From Blautia sp. (GTDB lineage: Bacteria; Bacillota; Clostridia; Lachnospirales; Lachnospiraceae): a DNA stretch of 16,089 nt. Position numbers and translations under genes: made by a program. Each line of letters begins with the position of its first letter. Within the stretch, counting starts at the first letter, position 1. The notes below the pieces were generated by a model, which saw nothing but the letters and a program-made list of their open reading frames with translations, was not told the origin of the DNA and ran no database searches. The DNA is taken from contig JAUUSJ010000094.1 of the NCBI GenBank assembly GCA_030841965.1, positions 1 through 16,089 of the forward strand, in the 5' to 3' direction. Of this stretch, positions 7,994 to 14,177 are shown in pieces.

Positions 7994-9037
7994 CTATTCG
8001 TTTACAAGGATTACCTTCACTTCCTTTGAATGACCAGATACTAAGTCTTCAAATCTCTCCTGAACTTGATTCATTGGAACTACGGAAGTAATGAGTTTCT
8101 TTAAGTCTAATTTTCCCTCTTCAATCATCTTTGGAATCTCATATAATTCGTCTACATAGCAGTAGCTTCCTTTTAATTTCATCTCATGTGCAACTGCATA
8201 CTTATATTCAAACCCGTCCATATGCTCTGTAGCCATACCAATCATCGCAATTTCTCCGCCGTTTTTTACCATCTTCATACTTGTATTTAAGCTGACCGCA
8301 ATTCCGACACAGTCTGCTCCTGCGTCTGCACCTTTTCCTCCAGTAAGTTGCATCACTTTTTCTACTGGGTCTTCTTCCTTACTATTAATGACATAGGACG
8401 CTCCACATTCCAACGCTTTTTCCAATCTCTGTGGATTCAAATCGATACAAATAACATCCTTTGCTCCGAGATATTTTAAACATTCCAAAGCAAGAAGACC
8501 GATTGGTCCCGCTCCAAATACCGTTACTGTCTTATCCTTCACGTCACTTAACATTTTTACTCCGCGAAGTGCCACAGAAGTAGGTTCAAACATGGAACCC
8601 TCCTCAAAACTAATCTTGTCAGAGATAGGAATTAACTTATCTGCCGGTACTACAACATAATCAGCCATTGCTCCATCATAGCTACCTGCTGGCATTGTCG
8701 TTCCTGGTATAAATCTCTCCTCACAGAGGTTTGGAAGTCCCGCCTCACAGTCTGGACATTTACCGCATGGGATATTCGGATACACTACCACTCTTCCTCC
8801 TACTGGAACATCTGGATTTAGAACACCCTCTCCATATTTATCTACCACTCCTGAAAACTCATGACCCATAACAAGTGGTGCCACACGCATTGCACTCGTT
8901 CCCTTGAATCCACCAGTGTCAGAACCACAGATGGATACTGCCTTTACTTTAATTCTAACTTCGTTTTTGCCTGGTTCTGGCATTGGTCTTTCCTGCTCTT
9001 CTATTTTAAATGGCTCTACATAACAATATGCTTTCAT
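7994..9037 (-). CDS. Zinc-dependent medium-chain alcohol/polyol dehydrogenase (second of a pair)
   Basis: This is a 347-residue NAD-linked dehydrogenase of the sorbitol/threonine dehydrogenase type, oxidising a secondary alcohol to a ketone. Catalytic zinc positions are C37 in SICGSD, H59-E60 in GHEFSG and E151 in FEPTSVA. The structural zinc site has four cysteines: C91, C94, C97 and C105. The nucleotide site is VFGAGPIGLLALE (175-180 for the GxGxxG core), and the following acidic D199 in CIDLNPQ favours NAD over NADP. The ATG has GGGAGGAA 8 bases upstream. It is 25 bases after a paralogous dehydrogenase gene and 12 bases before the TIM-barrel gene. In the proposed pathway one of the two enzymes makes the first ketone and the other the second. 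Which does which is unknown. Confidence 0.92.
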   Translation of the reverse strand: MKAYCYVEPFKIEEQERPMPEPGKNEVRIKVKAVSICGSDTGGFKGTSAMRVAPLVMGHEFSGVVDKYGEGVLNPDVPVGGRVVVYPNIPCGKCPDCEAGLPNLCEERFIPGTTMPAGSYDGAMADYVVVPADKLIPISDKISFEEGSMFEPTSVALRGVKMLSDVKDKTVTVFGAGPIGLLALECLKYLGAKDVICIDLNPQRLEKALECGASYVINSKEEDPVEKVMQLTGGKGADAGADCVGIAVSLNTSMKMVKNGGEIAMIGMATEHMDGFEYKYAVAHEMKLKGSYCYVDELYEIPKMIEEGKLDLKKLITSVVPMNQVQERFEDLVSGHSKEVKVILVNE

Positions 9038-9062
9038 CGTTCTATTCCTCCCGTTCTAAATC

Positions 9063-10091
9063 TTATAATTCAATCTGTACTTTTATCTCTTCATTATTTG
9101 GTGTATTCAATATATCAAACGCTTCTTTTCCTCTCTCCAACGGATAAGTGGATGTAATCAAATCTTCGATTTCTAATCTATTCTCTGCCAGCATATCTGC
9201 TGCCTCTTTCATCTCTGTAGTAAACATATAGCTTCCCATAAAGTTTAATCCACGCCCAACAATCTCCATCGGGTCAATCTCCACTTTTGCGTGAGAAAGT
9301 GCTACAAGTACACTCGTTCCACCATTTCTTACCATCTCAAAAGACTGATTAATTAAGAATTCACCAGCTGCATTAATTACGCGGTCTGCGCCGTAACCGT
9401 CTGTCAATTTTTTCACTTCTGCCACAGCGTCTGTCGCCTTGGAATTAATTGTATAATCTGCTCCACATTCTTTTGCCTTTGCAAGACGCTTATCAATAAT
9501 ATCCGAAACAATAACCGTTGGCGTTCCTAAAGCCTTCAGGAATTTTACAATCAGTAATCCGATTGGACCTGCTCCAAGTACTACCACGCTCTTTTCATCC
9601 TCTGTACGTCCTTTTTTCGCACAGGCAAGTGTCACACCACAAGGCTCCAATAATGCGGCAGCCTCATAAGATACATTTTCTGCCACAGGCACTACCATCC
9701 AATCTGGAACTGTCACATACTCACGCATAGCTCCATCTGTCTGAACTCCTCCGATTGCAGTTCCCATACTTTTTCTGTTTCCACAGAGATTTCCTTCCCC
9801 ACGATTACAGAAAAAACAGTCATTACATAAAACCATAGGATTGACTGTTACCTTTTGTCCCACTTTTAAAGTCTTAACGCCCTCTCCTAATTTTGTGATA
9901 TCACCAGAAAATTCATGTCCAAGCACTAACGGAGGGGCAAAACGGTCTGACGCAAAACGATATGCTCCCAAATCTGACCCACAAATAGATACTTTTTTAA
10001 TTTTAATTTGTACTTCACCTTTTTTTGGTTCTGGTATCGCTCTCTCTTCCACTTCCAGCACTCCAGGTCCTTGATATACTAATGCTTTCAT
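9063..10091 (-). CDS. Zinc-dependent medium-chain alcohol/polyol dehydrogenase (first of a pair)
   Basis: This is a 342-residue paralogue of the next gene, with the same fold and metal sites: C37 in SICGSD, H59-E60 in GHEFSG, E149 in LLEPCGV, and structural zinc cysteines C89, C92, C95 and C103. GAGPIG (173-178) and D197 in SDIIDKR indicate NAD binding. The start at 10091 is chosen because AAGGAG lies 8 bases upstream and the protein then begins MKALVYQGPG, as in the family. An upstream in-frame start at 10124 would add 11 charged residues and enter the inverted-repeat element. It is the first gene after the 288-base gap and could have its own promoter there. Its substrate is unknown; a ring hydroxyl of quinate, shikimate or a cyclitol is inferred. 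Confidence 0.92.
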   Translation of the reverse strand: MKALVYQGPGVLEVEERAIPEPKKGEVQIKIKKVSICGSDLGAYRFASDRFAPPLVLGHEFSGDITKLGEGVKTLKVGQKVTVNPMVLCNDCFFCNRGEGNLCGNRKSMGTAIGGVQTDGAMREYVTVPDWMVVPVAENVSYEAAALLEPCGVTLACAKKGRTEDEKSVVVLGAGPIGLLIVKFLKALGTPTVIVSDIIDKRLAKAKECGADYTINSKATDAVAEVKKLTDGYGADRVINAAGEFLINQSFEMVRNGGTSVLVALSHAKVEIDPMEIVGRGLNFMGSYMFTTEMKEAADMLAENRLEIEDLITSTYPLERGKEAFDILNTPNNEEIKVQIEL

Positions 10092-10118
10092 TCTTTTCTC
10101 TCCTTTTCTATCTTCCTT

Positions 10119-10311
10119 TATCATACAGCCCTCTGCAAATAACCAGGGGGAATTGTATTTCTTACTACGAAAACTCCGTCAAGCAATTATGCAGATGGAA
10201 ATGCTTCCTTCCAAAAATGTACAGATATTTGACGGATTAAGCGGTATGAACACGTAGAGCAGTAGCTTGAAATGTGAATATAGCTGATTATTTGCAGAAT
10301 GCTGTATGATA
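10119..10311. repeat. 193-base nested inverted-repeat element (MITE-like or structured leader)
   Basis: The ends are 28-base inverted arms, 10119-10146 and 10284-10311, matching at 25 of 28 positions. The two long perfect blocks in the arms are TATCATACAGC and TCTGCAAATAA. Inside is a second perfect inverted pair, TCCGTCAA (10175-10182) and TTGACGGA (10229-10236). CTT flanks both outer ends (10116-10118 and 10312-10314), which could be a 3-base target duplication or chance. There is no open frame of note. It fills the only large gap in the operon, between the hydrolase and dehydrogenase genes. It may be a miniature mobile element, or it may fold in the mRNA as a leader for the dehydrogenase half. 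Confidence 0.65.
10152..10182 (-). promoter_or_regulatory. Candidate promoter for the dehydrogenase-to-dctP part of the operon
   Basis: On the minus strand TTGACG (10182-10177) is followed after 19 bases by TACAAT (10157-10152). Both hexamers are close to consensus, but the spacing is two bases longer than ideal. It lies inside the inverted-repeat element, about 60 bases before the first dehydrogenase start. It would let the lower part of the operon be transcribed separately. Confidence 0.35.
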
Positions 10312-10321
10312 CTTTTACTGA

Positions 10322-10343
10322 CATGCCTGCTGACGCAGGCATG
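10322..10343 (-). terminator. Perfect 9-bp stem-loop after the hydrolase gene (attenuator or processing stem)
   Basis: CATGCCTGC (10322-10330) and GCAGGCATG (10335-10343) pair perfectly around a 4-base loop, about 37 bases beyond the hydrolase stop. This is the strongest GC stem in the window. No T-tract follows on either strand, so full termination is doubtful. Pausing, RNA end protection or a protein-binding palindrome are alternatives. Confidence 0.4.
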
Positions 10344-10379
10344 AATGAAAAAATTGCTTTATTTATGAGAAACTGATTT

Positions 10380-11342
10380 TTAGCATGGCCAAGCGATTGT
10401 GTAAAGATGTTTTCCGCCCTTTGTAGGTCCCTTAAGAAGTTTCTCGATTTCTTCTGGGTCTCTCTGGCTCATATAAGATGCCTCTGGTAACACTCCTGGA
10501 GGGCATGCTTCCAAAATATCATGATGTAATTTTACAAGATAATCACATACCTTCTCAATACATGCTGTTGCTTTCTCAGGGTCTGCCTCTGTCGCATGTC
10601 CGAGAACTCCCTGAGGTGCTGTCACACACTCAATACCTGCATTTCCAACTACACAATGTCCTGGAATTGGATTACCGTAAATATCTCCGCCGCGGTCTAC
10701 ATGTCCTGCTGGAAGAATTCCATGTACATCTGTATCCTCTGCATGTTCCATATCGCAGTACTCTGGGAATAATGCAAGTGAGATACTCTGTTCTGCTTCA
10801 CATGCATGCTGGAATGGTCTATTGAATGGACCGCCATGCTCCTTATCCATCAATGTCTGTGCCATAACACGTGGAAGGTCTACAAAATAAATCATTGCTG
10901 GAACCTGATATTTTTTACCCCACTCCTGAATTGCAACTGGAAGGGAATACTCCTGTCCATGCATACTAATAAAAATCATTTTGCGGAATCCTGTATTCCA
11001 AAATCCTGTGATAATTGCACGAAGATATGCGATAAATACTTCGTCTGGCAGTGGAATCGTACATGGTTGTCCAATATGGTGGAATGGATGTGAACCATAC
11101 CATACTGGCTCTGCCACTGTACATCCAACCTTCTCTGCTACCATCTCTGCGATACGAGAAACGATGAAGGTATCCTCACCAATTGGACCTGAATTACCAT
11201 GGTTTTCTGTAGAACCTACAGGGATAATAATAACATCATCCTTCTCCAATCTCTGCTCCACATCTCTCTTTGTCATTGTCTGATAATACATTTTGTTCGC
11301 AGACTCCATCTTGCCTACATTTGGGAAACTCCAGTTTGCCAT
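10380..11342 (-). CDS. Creatininase-family metallohydrolase, possible cyclic 1,3-diketone (IolN-like) hydrolase
   Basis: This 320-residue protein has the creatininase/ArfB/MftE fold. Metal-site motifs are VGSTENHGNSGPIGEDT (E46, H48, D57), ISMHGQ (H128, where most members read NgHGGN) and HACEAEQS (E184 region). GSHPFHHIGQPCTIPL (84-98) matches the usual Y-G-x-S-x-x-H...GT block. In the Thermotoga maritima inositol route a creatininase-family enzyme (IolN) hydrolyses the ring of 3-dehydro-scyllo-inosose, a 1,3-diketone, after a Zn-dehydrogenase (IolM). The neighbouring dehydrogenases make a similar ring-opening role attractive here. True creatininase or an amide hydrolase role is not supported by the context. 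The ATG has AGGAGG 8 bases upstream. The gene is 95 bases after the lyase gene. Confidence 0.85.
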   Translation of the reverse strand: MANWSFPNVGKMESANKMYYQTMTKRDVEQRLEKDDVIIIPVGSTENHGNSGPIGEDTFIVSRIAEMVAEKVGCTVAEPVWYGSHPFHHIGQPCTIPLPDEVFIAYLRAIITGFWNTGFRKMIFISMHGQEYSLPVAIQEWGKKYQVPAMIYFVDLPRVMAQTLMDKEHGGPFNRPFQHACEAEQSISLALFPEYCDMEHAEDTDVHGILPAGHVDRGGDIYGNPIPGHCVVGNAGIECVTAPQGVLGHATEADPEKATACIEKVCDYLVKLHHDILEACPPGVLPEASYMSQRDPEEIEKLLKGPTKGGKHLYTIAWPC

Positions 11343-11408
11343 CTTTTTTTCCTCCTATTTTCTTTTTCATTTTAATTGTTAATTTTGGTTATTGGTTTTC
11401 TTTTATGA

Positions 11409-11429
11409 AATAATGGTTATACCATTATT
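11409..11429. promoter_or_regulatory. Inverted repeat upstream of the hydrolase gene, possible operator
   Basis: AATAATGG (11409-11416) and CCATTATT (11422-11429) are perfect inverted arms around 5 bases. The centre reads ATGGTTATACCAT, which resembles the TGGTATACCA type of site used by many FadR-like regulators, with one extra base. It differs from the TGATGCATCA motif at the regulator gene. It lies in the 95-base gap after the lyase gene. It could also act as a weak AT-rich stem in the mRNA. Confidence 0.35.
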
Positions 11430-11437
11430 AGCCTTAA

Positions 11438-12346
11438 TTATTGTTTTGAGAGCATTCGGATTCTTTGCTGATAACTGTCAGTTCCGACTCCGCCTACTAA
11501 CTGGATAATCTTCTCTCCAGCATCCATAATTTTTTCAAAATCCATGCCTGTCTCCACACCCATGGAATCCAACATAAACAATACATCCTCTGTAGAAATA
11601 TTGCCTGTTGCACCTTTGATATAAGGACATCCTCCAAGACCTGCAAGTGATGTGTCAATCTTGTCAATTCCAGCTTCCATGGCGGCTACTACATTAGCTA
11701 ATCCCATACCTCTTGTATTATGCATATGAAGCATCCAGTCCATATCTGGAAACTCTTCTCTAAGTGCCATCGTGCGCTCATACACCAACTTAGGCGTTCC
11801 AAGTCCTGCTGAATCAGAAAGTGAAATCTGTGTTGCACCTGCATCCTGAAAAGCTTTCACAATCTCCTTAATAAATTCAAATGGAATTACACCTTCCCAC
11901 TGTGAGGCAAATGGCAGGGAAATCGAGCCTGCAAATCCCATATGATTGTCTCTCGCAATCTGTCCTGACTCTGCAAAAGTTCTCATAGACTCCAGTGGAG
12001 AACGCCCTGCCCCCGCTTTATTATGCTCCATACTCGCAGATACATTTAGCTTAATCTTTTGACATCCACAATCTGCTGCTCTTTTCACATCATCTGGAAG
12101 ATAGACAAGTCCTCTATACTCTACACCTTCTTTTTTATGAAGCTTTTCAAATACCTTGTCCGTATCCTTCATCTTATACATCGTCTCATAAGTGGAAAAA
12201 GCTCCAACCTCTATACATTTACATCCAGCATCCACAACTTCTTCAATAATTCTGACTTTCTCTTCCACTGGATAAATCTCTGGTGCTGTCTGGAATCCGT
12301 CTCTTGTAACTACCTCACAGAGGGTTACTTTCTTAGGCAAATTCAT
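11438..12346 (-). CDS. HMG-CoA-lyase-like DRE-TIM aldolase/lyase
   Basis: This 302-residue metal-dependent carbon-carbon lyase belongs to the HMGL-like family, which splits beta-hydroxy compounds by retro-aldol/Claisen chemistry. Against human HMG-CoA lyase the key residues line up in order: R15-D16 in VVTRDGFQ, E46, H207 and H209 in LHMHNTRGMGLAN, the catalytic loop cysteine C240 in GLGGCPYIKGATGN, and N249. By contrast, the loop after strand 2 reads EVGAFSTYETMYKMKDTDKV instead of the usual SFVSPKWVPQMAD, so the natural substrate is probably not HMG-CoA. The ATG at 12346 is chosen because AAGGAG lies 7 bases upstream. A frame from 12400 adds a leader running through the operator palindrome. 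It is the first enzyme gene after the regulator. A retro-aldol cleavage of a ring-opened hydroxy acid is inferred. Confidence 0.88.
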   Translation of the reverse strand: MNLPKKVTLCEVVTRDGFQTAPEIYPVEEKVRIIEEVVDAGCKCIEVGAFSTYETMYKMKDTDKVFEKLHKKEGVEYRGLVYLPDDVKRAADCGCQKIKLNVSASMEHNKAGAGRSPLESMRTFAESGQIARDNHMGFAGSISLPFASQWEGVIPFEFIKEIVKAFQDAGATQISLSDSAGLGTPKLVYERTMALREEFPDMDWMLHMHNTRGMGLANVVAAMEAGIDKIDTSLAGLGGCPYIKGATGNISTEDVLFMLDSMGVETGMDFEKIMDAGEKIIQLVGGVGTDSYQQRIRMLSKQ

Positions 12347-12383
12347 AATTCGTCTCCTTTCTTTTTGTGTGATTTTTATTGAT

Positions 12384-12405
12384 GCATAGTGATGCATCAC
12401 TATGC
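12384..12405. promoter_or_regulatory. Perfect 22-base palindrome, probable regulator operator upstream of the lyase gene
   Basis: Positions 12384-12405 are a perfect palindrome (arms GCATAGTGATG and CATCACTATGC), 38 bases before the lyase start. It contains, on the minus strand, the 13-mer TGATGCATCACTA (12399-12387). The identical 13-mer sits at the start site of the regulator gene (13134-13122). A further TGCATCA half follows. A palindrome shared by these two positions is what an autoregulating GntR protein would bind. Confidence 0.7.
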
Positions 12406-12409
12406 TTCT

Positions 12410-12431
12410 AAAATATGTTCAGACATATTTT
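12410..12431 (-). terminator. AT-rich stem-loop after the regulator gene
   Basis: AAAATATGT (12410-12418) and ACATATTTT (12423-12431) pair perfectly around TCAG, starting 5 bases beyond the regulator stop. The stem is AT-rich and no T-tract follows on the minus strand. It could be a weak attenuator separating regulator from enzyme transcription, or part of the upstream region of the lyase promoter. Confidence 0.35.
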
Positions 12432-12436
12432 GGAGA

Positions 12437-13069
12437 TTAGACTCCTATCTGAACATATCCTTCTTTCATTCTTTCTACAGCCACAGTAGTATGGTCATAC
12501 ATACACTGCAATGCCTCTTCATACTTTTTCTCTTCCACAAGTTGGATAAACCTTTCGTGTTCCTGAATTGGAAGTACACTATGCTCCTTTACCATCTTTA
12601 TGGAGCCCACACGATAATGACTTCGCACACTCTTGTAAAAATCGGACAGCTGTTTATTCTGTAATAAATCAATAAGATAAATATGAAATTCTGCATCTAC
12701 CTCTGTGTACTTGGAGAAATCCTTATCCTCCATCGCTTTTCGCTGTTTCGCAATAAATGCCTTCAAAATCATAATATCATCTTCACTTATCTTATCGATG
12801 ATGAGCGGCAATACATATCGCTCTACACATTCTCTACTCTGGTAAATATTCTGAATAGACTTCATGTCCATCCGCACCACTGAAAACCCTACATTCGGAA
12901 TGACTTCCAACAAACCTTCCGTCTGCAACTTAACGAGTGCTTCGCGAACTGGCGTATAACTAAATTCTAACTCCCTCGCACTCTTTCGTACGCTGAATAT
13001 AGTTCCTGGCTCGGCTTCAATAACCTGCTCTTTTAATTTCTCATAAGCTAATTCCTTTAAAGCTGGCAT
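12437..13069 (-). CDS. GntR-family transcriptional regulator, FCD (FadR-like) subfamily
   Basis: This is a 210-residue DNA-binding regulator. Residues about 1-66 form the winged helix-turn-helix, with SARELEFSYTPVREALVKLQTEGLLEVIPNVGF as recognition helix and wing. The rest is an all-helical FCD ligand domain. Its likely metal ligands are D125 and H129 (VDAEFHIYL), H171 (QEHERF) and H193 (YDHTT), with R79 typical of the effector pocket. FCD regulators commonly sense organic acids or sugar acids and derepress catabolic operons. The ATG follows GGAGAGGGGG. It is the first gene of the catabolic set. A promoter with a TGATGCATCACTA operator over its start, repeated before the lyase gene, indicates autoregulation and control of the pathway. 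The effector is unknown, probably the substrate or an intermediate. Confidence 0.92.
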   Translation of the reverse strand: MPALKELAYEKLKEQVIEAEPGTIFSVRKSARELEFSYTPVREALVKLQTEGLLEVIPNVGFSVVRMDMKSIQNIYQSRECVERYVLPLIIDKISEDDIMILKAFIAKQRKAMEDKDFSKYTEVDAEFHIYLIDLLQNKQLSDFYKSVRSHYRVGSIKMVKEHSVLPIQEHERFIQLVEEKKYEEALQCMYDHTTVAVERMKEGYVQIGV

Positions 13070-13121
13070 ATCATCCCCCTCTCCTATCTCTTTCTCTTCT
13101 CTTTTGTTTCTATGTGATTTC

Positions 13122-13134
13122 TAGTGATGCATCA
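13122..13134 (-). promoter_or_regulatory. Operator at the regulator transcription start
   Basis: The minus-strand 13-mer TGATGCATCACTA, with perfect palindromic core TGATGCATCA (13125-13134), begins directly after the -10 hexamer and so covers the expected start site. The same 13-mer lies before the lyase gene (12387-12399). Binding there would block initiation, consistent with negative autoregulation. Confidence 0.7.
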
Positions 13135-13163
13135 ATAATAGCATTTCATCTTTTATTTGTAAA
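13135..13163 (-). promoter_or_regulatory. Sigma-A type promoter of the GntR gene
   Basis: On the minus strand, TTTACA (13163-13158), a 17-base spacer and TATTAT (13140-13135) form a near-consensus promoter. It lies about 65 bases before the regulator ATG, with the operator immediately downstream. Confidence 0.75.
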
Positions 13164-13249
13164 GGCTAAAAATGCACAAATAATTATTATTTTTTTATGC
13201 ATTTTTACCTGTGTTTTGATTTATAGCTGGAGAGACGCAAAGGGATGTA

Positions 13250-13297
13250 GGGAGATATCGATGGACTCTCTTCGCTGTGTACTGGCAAAACTCTATA
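13250..13297 (+). repeat. Dispersed intergenic repeat, copy B (core only)
   Basis: Positions 13251-13297 match the terminal copy (16006-16052, reverse strand) at about 42 of 47 positions, including ATATCGA, GGACTC, CTTCGCTGTGTA and TGGCAAAAC. The conserved hairpin that precedes the core in copies A and C is absent or badly decayed here. It sits between the regulator promoter and the DUF3990 cassette, marking a boundary between unrelated regions. The rest of the 13164-13362 gap shows no convincing gene. Confidence 0.7.
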
Positions 13298-13362
13298 TCA
13301 TTCTTTTAGTTTCAATGTAAGTTTCATACTGCAATAAGTTTATTAACTAATATTTTTCACTA

Positions 13363-13617
13363 TCACGCTATCCTATTCTTTCTAGATTTATCAGCGATAA
13401 GCTCTTCCTTATACATATCTACAATATAGGAGGGACCATTCCACCAAAGCTTTGTAGACTCATCATAAAGAGCCTTCCCTGTCTTCGATACGCAAAAATC
13501 AACTAGCACATCTTCTGTATCTTTTCCTAAATCTTCTGCAAGCTCTTCCACAACCATAGTAATCAACGTATCTATTGTAAAATTCATCTGTTCTTTTGAA
13601 ACTACTTCTTCAACCAT
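13363..13617 (-). CDS. Small acidic protein of the DUF3990 cassette (unknown function)
   Basis: This 84-residue protein is the third gene of an overlapping three-gene cassette. I do not recognise a named domain. The stretch LVDFCVSKTGKALYDESTKLWWNGPSYIVDMYKEEL (about 38-73) has the look of a conserved protein, with a WW pair and an acidic N-terminal half. No membrane segment or signal peptide is seen. The ATG overlaps the end of the DUF3990 gene by 16 bases and has GGAAGGTGAG upstream, so translation is probably coupled. Small partners of this sort commonly accompany DUF3990 genes. A role as antitoxin or accessory factor is only inferred from position. Confidence 0.75.
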   Translation of the reverse strand: MVEEVVSKEQMNFTIDTLITMVVEELAEDLGKDTEDVLVDFCVSKTGKALYDESTKLWWNGPSYIVDMYKEELIADKSRKNRIA

Positions 13618-14177
13618 ATTTTCTCACCTTCCAAAAAATTCAAGTACTCAAGTGCCTTCTCTGTCTTAAAACAATACTGGTCTTTTAATCTTTCTGGCAA
13701 CAATCGACTAATGCAAAATTCATCAGCAGTTTTACTCCCCACTTTTCCAAAGGTCCCAGATATATATGCTACCAATGTCCTATTCGTTGCATCGTCGGCA
13801 ATCTTTCCAGCAATCACATCAAACTTTGCCATTTTCTTCTCTATTTCTATAAAAGAATTCCTCTTTCTGTGAGCTGCTATACAATGAAGCCAATCTGCAT
13901 CAGCATCCTGAAAAATAAAACTGGACAACTTATATTTCAATTGAACTTCAAACATTGATATAATACCGTACTCCTGTCCTGATTCTATAATCCCACCAGC
14001 CTCTGCTTTAGCAAGTGCTGTTTTCAAAAAGCTGATTGCCTGTTCCTTAGATGTCGTGAGATAAAACCCTTTTCCAAAATCTTTTCTTCTTGCACATTTT
14101 TCCAGCTGGGGACTATTCACTTCACAATAGCTTCCATGATATAGGATAAGTCCATTAACTAATTCCTGCATACACAT
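13602..14177 (-). CDS. DUF3990 protein, ADP-ribosyltransferase-like
   Basis: This 191-residue protein carries the DUF3990 hallmarks: LYHGSY near the start (H14), KDFGKGFYLTTSKEQA (32-47, Y39), DVIAGKIADD (120-129) and PERLKDQYCFKTEKAL (161-176). The family is related to the ADP-ribosyltransferase fold, where an early YHG and a central GFYLT element build the NAD site. Q167 in KDQY may stand at the position of the usual glutamate, which I cannot verify. The target is unknown. The first ATG (14177) has AAAGGGG only 4 bases away. A second in-frame ATG at 14171 has 10-base spacing, so the start is uncertain by two residues. It overlaps the DUF3791 gene by 23 bases and the 84-residue gene by 16 bases. 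That layout is shared with toxin-antitoxin and defence cassettes. Confidence 0.88.
   Translation of the reverse strand: MCMQELVNGLILYHGSYCEVNSPQLEKCARRKDFGKGFYLTTSKEQAISFLKTALAKAEAGGIIESGQEYGIISMFEVQLKYKLSSFIFQDADADWLHCIAAHRKRNSFIEIEKKMAKFDVIAGKIADDATNRTLVAYISGTFGKVGSKTADEFCISRLLPERLKDQYCFKTEKALEYLNFLEGEKIWLKK

Noticed and set aside
10092..10124. N-terminal extension of the first dehydrogenase
   Set aside because: It adds charged residues absent from the family. The internal ATG at 10091 has AAGGAG at 8 bases.
12347..12400. N-terminal extension of the lyase
   Set aside because: It would translate through the operator palindrome. The ATG at 12346 has an AAGGAG site at 7 bases.
13114..13320. 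68-codon plus-strand open frame over the regulator promoter and repeat copy B
   Set aside because: It covers the promoter and operator and reads through a repeat that is non-coding in its other copies, with no ribosome site.
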